Source of the DNA: Campylorhamphus procurvoides
Lineage: Eukaryota > Chordata > Aves > Passeriformes > Dendrocolaptidae
DNA: 64,000 nucleotides
Direction: 5' to 3'
Assembly: GCA_013396655.1 (NCBI GenBank)
Contig: WBMV01000121.1
Coordinates: 186,001 to 250,000 of the forward strand
Numbering within the stretch: the first letter of the stretch is position 1; each line of letters begins with the position of its first letter. Positions 12,901 to 24,900 of this stretch are shown here, one piece after another. A program made the translations under genes and the position numbers. The notes beneath the pieces are model-generated. The model was not told the DNA's origin and searched no databases. It was given only the letters and a program-made list of their open reading frames with translations.

Positions 12901-15900
12901 ACTGCACAGACCTAGTGCTTTGGTCCTGAAAACAACAGTTGTGCCAGCCTGACATGGTCTGAAGCCAGCTGGCCCCGTCCCCCTCAGTAAGGCTAGCAAA
13001 GGGCTACCCCAGGCAGACATAGCTGCACTGCTTCCACTAACTAAGGATAGTTCAGGCAAGGCTGAATCAGCTGGGAGAAGTGCCCTGAGGCTCTGATCCT
13101 GAAAACAAGAGGTATATACTTCTGTGAGCCCTCCTGGGGCCACTGAGCAGCTGCTATGTGTGCCTCTAGCACATGCATTTGCCAGTAGCAACAGTGGCTG
13201 GGGCTTTCTGCAGTTCATTTAAACCTTTCTACTGTTATGTTAAATATTAAATAAATAAAAATAATAATGTTTAAAACCCCTAAGAAAACCCTGCAATTTC
13301 AGTAAGCAAATTCACTTTGAGGGGGATGCAGCAAATGCTGGTCCTGCAGCAGGGGAAGTGGCGGGGCTGGGCAGCTGTGCGGGAGGGCTGGGAGTGACAG
13401 CAGAACAAACTGCCTGTTTTGCTGCAGCGAACCATTATGTCAGTTCACTTGCCAGTGGCACCACCTTTGCTCTTAAGTTCTGAAGGATTGTAAACAATCC
13501 TAAAGGCTAGCGCTAGCAAGCCTACCAAGCACAAGCTTCCTAGTGAAATATTACAGCGTTAGCTGCTCCATATATAGCAATCTCCATATGATCAGGGGAT
13601 GCTTAATCTCCACAAACTCTGCCAATGTTATGTTTAATTATTTCATACAGTTGCAGGAATCTAATTAAATGTAACCAGATTTTGCAAAAAGCCAAGGAGT
13701 TGATTAGAGTTATGAATATTATGTAGTTAATGCAGACCAGTTGTTCTTTCCGGATGAGGAAGCAAAGGTAAATAAACTGAACAAAATGTTCCACTCAGAG
13801 TGTGAGATATTGGGACAGACAATAATGCATTGCTTTGCCCTTGCTTGTATCTTATTTCCTCCCCTTTTGTTCTGATGTTGTTGTTGTGTATGTGCTAGAT
13901 ATGTTTTTTTCTTGCTCATGCCTCACAGGCTTCCTATGTGTTTACCTTACTATATTTGTCGTCTCTGATTCTGTATAGTCCTCAGCTTCATCCAATTCAA
14001 AGTATTTTCCTTAAAGGTTCAAAGATAATGAAAGCTTCCAAACTCACCCACAAAACCATTAAACAGTAATTAGTGTTAGACACTTGAAAAAGTCATTGTT
14101 TTCCTTTTCCCTAACTTTTTGTTTGAATTTTAGAAGCCCTTTTTTAAGCTGGCATGGCATCTTAAACAAGCATCTAGCTGTTCCTCTGCCACAAAACTCT
14201 TTCCTCAGAGCCTTTTCTGTGGTGCTGGCACAAGCAGTTGTTCAGCTGTGTGATGAACCCAGTCGGTAAATTGATCCAGAGGAAGAGCAGGTTGATGGCT
14301 TGCTTTAATATGGATTTGTTTCTCAGTCTAGCCCACTGCATAACTGTGTGTATTCTGGCACAAGAGGGAAAATAAGACCTAGTGGCTGAGAAAAAGGATA
14401 GTAGGCTGGCCTTTGAGCAGGAACAGCATGGGTTTGTGAAACATAGTGGCGTGCCCGTGGGCAGAGGAGGTGCTTTGGCATTAATAATGGTTATAATCCA
14501 GTATAGCTGCAGGCCTCTGCTGTGCTGGGCACTCCTTGTTCTCCCTGCTCCTTGTGCCATGCCACTTTAGCCCTAATGTTTTCCTTGCACTTGATTAGTG
14601 ATCCACCACCTGTGGGATAAAAAGAGTAAGCTCATCTGTTTATCTCTTTAAGTTAGCTCATCCAGTGGAAAATTTTGGAGAAAAAGAATTATTTGAAAGT
14701 AGCATGAACTGGGGAGCAGTCAGGAGCACAAAGCAGAACAGTCAGTGTGGTTTTTCCTGACAGAAGCTTGGCATTTCACAGGGTTGGATATAACAAGCGG
14801 CACCTGAGACAGAAGGAGGTGGGGAGAAAAAAGGTTTCTTGAAGTTTCAGGTTGCTTCAAGGCTCATACTTTTGTTCTGGGAGCACCATCTACACCAGTA
14901 TCATTCAGGCTATTCAGGGGTCCAGGGAGGAGGGGGAAGCAATGACAGACAAGCCTTGAAACAATCACATGGTATTTTGGAAGGAGGAAAGGGAGAGAGG
15001 GAATCAACATTATAACAACAGACACAGAAATCTTTTTTAGTATTAATCAAGACAACTAACACTGTGAAGACAGTTAAAAAATAATGCCAGTTTTAGTAGG
15101 AATTGGGGATGGTCTATAAACTTGAAATTGCAAGTTATGTCAGTGTGTAATAAAGCTAATGAAATTTTAATCAACACTTGCTTCTTCACTTTAAACGTTA
15201 ATAAAACGTTTTTGTGTGTTTTTTACTCCAACAGTTCTGCTACAGAAAGAGATGAGTGGTTAGAAGCTATCTCCAAGTCAATTGAAGAATATACAAAAAA
15301 GAGAATCACGTTTAATCCGAGCAAAAGTCTTGAAGAGGTATATCACACCATTATTGTTGGTTTGTTCCCTTTTCAAAATAAAGTTTGCCTCCAGGTGTTT
15401 AGAGAAAGAAGAGGCATTCCATGATGAATAATGAAACCAGATGGAAAATTATAAGTGAACAGAGGATAGAATAGAATACTACTTCATAATGTTATTTACT
15501 TGATAAATTAAAATTATTTTCTTTAAAAAACCCAAACCAGCATTTGCATTTCTCTTTGTAATCTTGTGAACAGAAATCTGAAATGAAAAGATTTTAGAAT
15601 AAAGCGGCTATTGATACAAGTAGGCTGGTAAAGCTTTAAAGTCACAGGGCCTTTGTCAACTAATTAAATGCAGCTCTGTTGTCAGGGTTGCATTATAATG
15701 GTCATTGATGAAATAGTAGATAGCATTTAAGACCATGACAATTTATCAGAGGCGGCTTTCCAAAATCGTTAGTATTTTCCTATAATGTCTCATAAATACT
15801 AATGTTATTTCCCATCACTGAATGTAAAGGTATTCTGCTTACGTTCTCTCAGGCAGATCCAGAAAAACAGGAAGAAGATAGTCCACTGGGATCAAAGGCT

Positions 15901-18900
15901 CCGATCTGGATCCCTGATACTAGAGCCACTATGTGTATGATCTGTACAAGTGAATTCACATTGACATGGAGAAGGCATCACTGCAGGGCATGTGGAAAGG
16001 TTGGGTGATCTTGTGATTACTTTTTCTGCTAGTCCTTCAGGTTCCTTGTGTAGCAAATACAAAAGGAGTCTGATCACACAACAATTTTTTTAAGCAAACA
16101 TTGTACTATGTCACAATTATGTGCATTAGAAACAGCAGGTTGGGGTTGGTGGTTTAGGGTTTTGGGTTTTTTTTAAGGCAGGTATTATGTCAGACCAGTG
16201 TTCAACCTTCAACCTGCTACATGTCTTTTATTTTGCATTATGGAGTGCTATTTATGGTTGCTTTTGCAATTACATAATACAAACGAATGCTAGCTGAAAC
16301 AAGGAAATATCTTCCTCATTAATTTTCATAAGATAAATAATGATGTTTGTTTTTAAGTCAGTACAAAGCTTGGTTTATATTTAACACTTATTAAAGGTAC
16401 ATCTAAGAAACCTTTATTTTTCTTGTTTTAATCAAGTGAGAATACAGAATTAGAATTCAATGCAGTTGAGAAATCGTCAAGAGAACAATGACTTTTTAGT
16501 TATTTCTGTAAAAAAAAGTTTTTTAAACTTTTTCATGAATTGTTAATGTTGGCTTAATTGAGTTGTGTAATTCAGTGATTTTTTATATTTAAACTTCTGT
16601 CACTGGAGGAGGAGAGGGCAGCATGTTGAACATAAAGGCACAGGAAAAATCCAAGATCTTAAACGATTTTTACTGTCAAAGAGTACCAGGCTGTGTTATG
16701 GGCTTAATAGTGCTGAAGTGAGCGTCTTTTGAGTATTTGGTGATTTACAGGTGTGCATCACATACAATAATGCTTTTATTTGTTTCCAGATTGTCTGTCA
16801 AGCTTGTTCGTCAAATAAACATGGCTTAGACTATATGAAAAACCAGCCAGCAAGAGTATGTGATCATTGCTTCAGGGAGCTACAAAAACAAGGTAAAGGA
16901 AATCTTCACAAACTATCTATGTTATTTTTGTGTCCCTTATTAACATGGTATGTCTGTGCCTCATATTTACTGCTGGGCTCAAGAGCCTAATTCTGCTTGT
17001 GCGTGACAAGCAATTGGTATCTGAGATCCTAAGCTACCAAACAAGCTTCTGTGGAGCAAGCTAGGAAATTAATTTGCAATATATTGGCTCTTCCTTCCAG
17101 AAACGCATGCATTTACTCTATGATAGTGATTGTAGCTTATGCTGCTTTCCTTTTGAGATAACCAGTGTTACGTTGTTTTTCATTAATCACAAGGTACAAG
17201 TGTATAGTAAAGTCCTTGCATGACCTTATCATGACCTCCCACTGGGTTCATGTGTACTTTTTCTACCTGTAAATTGTATGCCTGTCAGCTTCATTTTTGA
17301 CAGCTCAGCTGCTGAGATAGCTAAACTCTGGGGCTGTGTAAAAACATAGGCCTTTATCTTACTGAAGCTGAGTCTCTTCGCCCTCAAGCCTCAGCTCATC
17401 TGGAATTCAAGAATTTGGCATATCTGTACCTCAGTTCTGAAGGCAAATTCCTAACCATTGCCAACTGAACACTGGCAACAGGGATTTCAATTTAAAACAC
17501 CACAGCTAGAGCAGTGTTCATTGAAACACTTTCAAAGAACGTGGTGCATTATGGAAAGCAAGGGTTAGGTATCCTGGTGGTAATAATGTTTGCTTAGAGA
17601 GGAGGTCCAGGATCAGTGTCCTCACTCATCCTGAGAAAACTCAAATATGTCTGATGAGGCTTCATATCATTATGCAGAAACAAATGTAAAATCAATGGAG
17701 ACACCTCCCAGTGAGGTGGGAATCCAGTTCCATCTCACAAGACTTGCTCTGAATTATGTCCAAATACTTTAGTATAAAATACACAAATGAGATGTTAAGC
17801 AGAGACTGAAAGAGTTTGCTGCCCTTCCGTCTGGCAGAGGCTCCAGTTTTACACAAGTTCTCTAGGTATCAGGAAACCTGAGATGCCCCAGTGAAATAAA
17901 TCTATGGATCCCAGTGTGCTGGGGGTGATATTTCTCATGGAGCTGTGGAAAGCAGCATCAATAACTCTTGAAGTGGCAGTGGGAGCCTGCGGTGGTGATG
18001 GGGAAGGCAATTGTCTGGAGCACCTGCAGGTGTCTGTGTTGGGCACTAGAGGCTGCTGTGCTACAGGCAATGGCAGGTGCCTTTAGCTGGGAAAAGGGCT
18101 GCGGGGCAGGTGCAGTACAGCTGGCAGTCCCACTGCTCTCCTGCTCTGCTCATTATGTCAGAGACTCTCCCAGTTAAGGGACAACTCTAGAAGTAGCTTT
18201 AATGAAACTACTCATTCTAGGCTGGGCTGTAAAGTAGTGGTAGCTGTTGCTAGAAAAAGGGGTTTTAAAGAAGTGAAGTGTTGCAGAAGTTGTCCAAGAG
18301 AGATGAAGGGACTGCCTGTGGCAGTGGAGAAAAGACAGCACATGCTCTGGAGATGGGAATGTCCAGAAGTGTGTGTATGTGATGGCGTGATGCTGGAAGA
18401 GGAGCCCTACAGCATCCATATTGAAAAAAGCTGAGAAGTTAACAGATGGAGAGAACTGAAAGAGAGTTCAGATTTGGGGAACAGAGGTAAAATACAGACG
18501 GAATGCAGAGCATAGCTGTAAAAATGTGGTGTGATTTTTAAGGCTTCATTTTCACTCTGTTTATGAGCAAGGATTCATCATCAAGAAACAGACTTTGAAA
18601 ACAACAAGACCAATCTCGTGGGATTTTTCAGTCTGATTGTGATTTGGGGGATTCTAAGGGTATTGATGATAACACTGAACAGTTAATTCAGTGCTGAATT
18701 TAATGTGATCAGGTGCTACTATTGAAACACTGTAATCGGAATAAAAATGCCAGCTGTTCTTAGGAAGAAAAGTCTGAGAATCAATTGCCTGTGTTTAGTC
18801 ATCTGTGACATGAAAGAAAAACATTCATCCTGTGCATTTTAGATAACCAGTGCACTCCTAAGAGCGGATCCCCAGTCAACCATAAATCTCCATCAAGTGC

Positions 18901-21900
18901 CTTGTCTACAGTATTACATAGTATTCCCTCTGGAAGAAAGCAGAAAAAAATTCCTGCAGCCCTCAAAGAAGTAAGTGCTTTATTGGTCAAAAGTAATGCC
19001 TTGTTGGTGTTATATCATCAATATTAACAATGGAAAAAAGATTCTATATTTTAGCCATCTTCTCAAGAAGCAAAAGTCAAAATGTGTCTGTAACTGTGGT
19101 TTGGGCCTTAGTTTTAAATAAGCAGGGATGTGAGCTATGAAGCAGCGTGTAAACTGCCTAAACACCCTTGAGACTGTGATTCAGAGAGAGAGTCAAAATT
19201 GTAATTTCTTTCTTGCTTCCCTGTGTTTCTATGAGTTGTGGTTTACCTCTGCACTACCAGTCAGTGAGAAGACTCCTACATCAAGTTAGCTCTTGGATTA
19301 TTATTAGGAAAGATAGACCTAAACCCTTCCTACCTATATATACTGGAGGTCTTGGGAATGGGAGGAAGTGACTTTTCTCAGCAAGTCTGCAGATGACACC
19401 AAGGCGTGGTGTGGTTGGCACGCTGGAGGGAAGGGGTTCCATCTAGAGGGATCTGGGCAGGCCTGTGTGAACCTCATGAAATTCAACAAGATGAAGTGCA
19501 GGTCCTGCACATGGGTCAGGGAAATCCCAAGCACAAATACAGACTGAGTGGAGAATGGATTTAGGCTAGGCCTGGGAAGAGAGACCTGGGAGTGCTTGTG
19601 GATGAGAAGCTCAACATAACTCAGTAATGTGCACTCACAGCCCAGGAAGCCAAATGTGGCCTGGGCTGCATCAAAAGCAGTGTGGCAGCAGGTCAAGGGA
19701 GGAGATTCTGTCCCTTTACTCTGCCTATGTGAGACCCCACTTGGAGTGCTGCTTCTAGCCCTGGGGTCACCAACATAATAAGGACATCGACCTGTTTAAG
19801 TGAGTCCAGAAGAGTGCCACTAAGTTGATCAGAAGGCTGGGAGACCTCTCCTAATAGGACAGGCTGAGAGAGTTGGGGCGGTTCAGACTGAAGAGATCTC
19901 AGGAGATCTTGGAACAGCCTTCCAGTACCTGAAGGGGGGTCTACAAGAAAGCTGGAGAGGGACTTTTTACAAGGGCATGTAGTGATAACACAAATGGGAG
20001 CCTCCTTAAAGTGAAGGAGGGTAGGTTTATATTAGACACTAGGAAGAAATTCTTTACTGTAGGGGTGGTGAGGAACTGGAACAGGTTACCCAGAGAGGTT
20101 ATGGACTCTCCATCCCTGAAAGTATTCGAGACCAGGCTGGATGGGGCTTCAAGCAACCTGGTCTAGTAGAAGGTGTACCCTGCCCATGGAAGGGGGATTG
20201 GAACTTGATCATCTTTAAGGTCCTTTCAAATCCAAACTATTCTGTGATTCACCTTTGTAAGAATGCGTGTTCTCCAGCTGTACATGGTCCTCAGTGTTTC
20301 TGCCCTCTCTTGTCCTGTTGCATCCATTTCAGTTTCAACCCCTAGTGACAGTAGAAACCTCTCTTCCAAACCAAATAGATGGTAGCAGACAAAATAATTT
20401 TCCCTTCAGCCATCTCAGTTAGTTAGGAACATTAACCTGAAATCAGATAAGAATTTGAGTCTTTGAAGGCAGGGCTCTGGAATTGTGTTTTAAGAAAAAA
20501 AAGGTGTATTGTGAAAACTTGTACTCTAAGTGTTGTTGCATTTTGTTTTTCCTCTTCAGGTATCAGCAAATACAGAAGACTCTACAATGAGTGGCTACCT
20601 ACACAGATCTAAGGGCAGTAAGAAGCCTTGGAAACACCTATGGTTTGTTATAAAAAATAAGGTGCTATACACATATGCTGCTAGTGAGGTAAGAGGCTAC
20701 GTATTAGAAACAAAATACCCAATGATAATACTATCATTGTAACAAGGTTGTTTATTTTTGTGATCTAGAAACAAGCTATAAAATTAGATCACCTTACAGT
20801 ATTTGATCTAATTGTGATGCAGTATTTTGAAAAGGCGTGGTGAGCTTGATCCCATAACACATTGATAAAGTTATGCTGTTTCTGATTCCAGACCTAGTTT
20901 GAGAATCTCTGCACTGCACACATTGCTCAGTTGTAGGTATGTTCTGGGTCAGTTGAATACATGGGAGGTCTGTTTGGATGCATCACAGTATGCTAGTGGC
21001 AAAGCCAACAATATAAAAGCATCTTGAAGTATCTTGTTCTGCAGTTCCATAAGGTATTTTGAATGCTTGAAAAATAAGTAAACTAAATCTCTTTACTTGT
21101 CCTCAAACTCTTCTCTTGAGCCTGGAGTTGTTATTCGATACACGGTGTTGCAGCAAGAAAAAGAAATGCATCTTTGCTAATGGCCTTTGCTTTTTTATTT
21201 CGAGTGTGTAGTCCTATTGCAGTGTGGAATAATCTCTAACCAATGTATTATGTGTGTGTGTACATATACATATATATATAAAAGCTCAGCACATCCCTGC
21301 ATGTGCTGAGAATGTAGTCTTCTTGCATCTTAGAATGCTTTGTAACATATATGGATGTATTGTAGCACCAGAAGATCATGAGCTAATTTTGTATTATATG
21401 TTGTAGTTGCTACTAGCTTTCAACAGCAAAATATCCAAAGCATCTGTTTAAAAAGTACTGCTACACCTCACTTTCTATCACAATGTAAGGCCCAACCTAT
21501 CCTGGACATGTAAAGAGTTATCCTTCTTCACCCCCATGCCATTCCCACTCCAGTTATTTCCTGGTTTGTGCTCAGATTTGTTCCTGGGTTGTTCCTGCCA
21601 ATCTTTATTTTTAGAACTTCTGAATTATGTCCAAAACCTGTGATGTTATTTCCACTACAGTATTAGCAATATGAAAAAACCCAAACAAACAAAGTAGTTC
21701 TAAAAATAGCTTAAATAATTATGTAGAAAAAATTACTTTTACATTGATTAGAATATTATTTGAGAGCATTGTGTCTCGTCTGGTAGTTTCAAAGGAGACT
21801 TTGGAAGAGGTAAGGAAAGATGTATTAGTCTCTGACAGTCACCTTAAATTGTCTTTGCTTTGGTTTCCTCTGAGATATCAACCTTAGAGTTGCTTCAGTT

Positions 21901-24900
21901 TGCAGCTCAATCACAAAACCGACTCTTTGCTGTTTTCTTTAAACTGAGGAATATCTGTCCTTATTTTTCAGTTTGATGAGCCATTGCAGGAGACATAGTT
22001 TATAGAATCTTAAGGGGAGGTTCAGTGTTGGTCATCCAGGAAACCTCACTTAAGCTACTTATGTTAATTCCAAGTGATATAAAAGTCAGTGGTAAAACCC
22101 CCACCTTTTAGTGGTACAAAGACATGAGGTAGTAAAACAAATTGTTCAGCCTTACTTGACTCTTTTTCCATATCAAGAAATGCTGTTTCACAGGACACTC
22201 TTGTTTCGTTGTAGAGGCAATTAAAAAAGTCTTCACCTCATTTGTCAGTGTTTATATACATTCTTTTGGGTTTTAGCTTTTTTTAAAATTTCCATCTGTA
22301 AGCACTGCAGGACCTTGCCTAATTACAAAACACTGTTTTGGAATTTGCCCTGGATGATAATAGTTGGCTTTTTTCCCTTCCAAAAATACTGTGCATTGTA
22401 TTCATTAATAAAAAGGCAAGAGTATTAAAAAGAAAAAAAGTAAGTAGTTGAGATAAATGAGGAAGGGGAAAGGTTTCATTTTAGCCAGGTTTTTAAACTC
22501 AATAAAGTAAAAAGGTACAGCTTCTCTTTCTGCTCTTTCCTAACCAACCATTTGCAAACTCTCAGCAACTATTTTTCCCCAATCCTTTTAATTTCCAGCA
22601 GCAGAAAGCGAAATAAGCTTAACCATTGGAAGTATTTGGAATTTGACTCCAGTGCTTGAGAACATAAGTTTCAGCCACAGCTCCTCCTTTTAGCATACTC
22701 AGTGCAGTTAATAGCACCCGACTTCACTTGTAAGGTTGTTGGAGAGACCACTGGGGATGATGGACCTTTGGTCTGCTGCCAGGTGGTAGCTGATCTTACC
22801 AAGCAGAATGATGAGACTACACAGTGAAAGACAAGGTAGATGTTATCAGGGAAATGAAAAGAGGATCAGCCATGTTGAAGTCTATGAGGTTTTGTTATTT
22901 CCTGTCCCCTGATTCACACATGGAGAAGATAAAAAGTGGCATTTTCTGCATGTCTGTTTATAAAAACTTGTTTGTTGTATTGTTTGTTGCAATGGCATGG
23001 TATATAAACAAAGTCTAAATGCATGCTTTAGTATGTCTAACAAACTCTAATTTTGTCTTGTTTCCTTTTCTCCCCTGTTAAATAGGATGTGGCAGCATTA
23101 GAGAGCCAGCCTTTACTTGGATTCACAGTCAGCGAAGTAAAAGATGAAAACTCAGAGTCTAGAGTGTTCCATTTACTGCACAAAAACACTTTATTTTACA
23201 TATTCAAAGCAGATGACCCCCATTCAGCTCAAAAGTAAGAAATTATTTGAATTAATCTCTGTTACATATTTCTAGAAAATTCAGAAGTGGTGAATGTTCA
23301 TATTCACATATTAAACATACATACAAAAGATCCATATTATATAGTATGTAAATGAAAGTTTTAAATTACTTAAACACAAGGTTCTGCTTTTATTAGGGCT
23401 TCTGAAATGAAGGAAGCAGACTTTCCTCTGCAAAAGACTGAATGTAGGAGAATGGGAAAGTCAAAGATAAAATAAGAAATCTTTCTTTTCCCTAACCCAT
23501 TCCTCTGTCCCTGGTCTGCTCAAGTGAAAATTGAATGCTGCCTTTGGAGAAATCCAGAAAATGTGTTTTAAGAATTAACTGATAATTTCCCTTTTTATTT
23601 TCACCTGCTAATTTTAGTTATTTTTAATGAATATATGGCAGTGAAAAATAAAGCAAACACTAAAAAGTACAGGACCGAAGTTTGAAGTGTGTGTGCAGAT
23701 GTGAATGAGCATCTAGGCACACTTAATACATTCAGATCAAAAGCTTGAATTTAAAGAACATGCACACAAGCTGCTTCATTTCAAGTGCTGTTGATGTGTC
23801 TGAGTTGGAGTCATATTTATCAATTTATGTATTGTGTATGTTTTATATAAAATAACCTAGAAGCTCGGTCATTAATCAGTAGAAAACATAAGTACCCAGG
23901 ACAACTGAAAATTCTGAACAGCTGAGAACGTGCTTAATGACACTTCTCTACATAAAAAATCTGGAAGTCTTTAGTTGATTTTTGGGAGTATTTTGTGCAG
24001 ATGCACACAAATGTTTCCTTGTAAATTAAGATACTATTCTCTTGTTTCCCATGTGTCCTCATTTGTACTATATAAAACAAACTAAAAATCCCCAAGGCAT
24101 TCAATAGCTTTGTTTTCCTATTCAGACAATGGCTTTTCTCACGAGTAGGAAAACTTGAAATTGAACATAACTGTATTTTACTGAGGTTAGGAATAACATC
24201 AAGTACTTTGAATTTCAAGTTTTCTCTGAGTATTCAGTATCTGTAGGAGATTTATGCTGAACCTTCAGAATTAATGCTGCTTTGATAGCATTAAAAGGAA
24301 AAACAAACACATGCCGTTGGCTTGTTTGCATCAGTGAACAGTCTTTTTTCCTAATAGTGCCAAAGAAATATCTGATGCATTCGTGTAAGTGCAGTTAAAT
24401 TCTAACAGATGCTTATTTTTCAATGAAATTTTGTTCAAGTGCTATGTTCAATGCTTAAACTGTTTATGGATATTTTTTGTAATTATATTCCACGTCAGTT
24501 GTTTTTAATGTATACATGGCAGTGGAAAATACAGTGTAAAAAAAGAAAAAAAAAGTAAGGGGTAGTATTTGAGTTGTTTGTGCAGACAAGCATGAGCACT
24601 TATGCATGCTTAATATGTTCATATCAAAAGTGTGAATTCAGAGAACATGCACACAGTTACAAAATGAAATGCTCAGGGCAAGGAAGAACCAACATCTTTG
24701 ATTAATGTTTAGATACCCTGTGAATACTAAGACAGGTTTGAATTTCCATTATGAAGATAATTACAGTCTTTGTCTCATTCAGTTCTTGGAAGATTTTCAC
24801 TCAGGAGAAGAATTCTCATTATATGGGCCCCTTAAATTTACATACACAGAGTTCAGCCCTCACTCAGAAGACAGAATTATTTCATTTTTTACTGTATTTA

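Noticed and set aside
12865..13218. 117-codon frame on the - strand
   Set aside because: Biased composition, no domain, no splice or promoter context; consistent with chance in GC-richer intron sequence.
14174..14560. 128-codon frame on the - strand
   Set aside because: No recognisable domain and overlapping open frames on the other strand.
19334..20156. Open frames of 120 and 71 codons on the - strand
   Set aside because: They are the antisense of the CR1 copy at 19350-20250.
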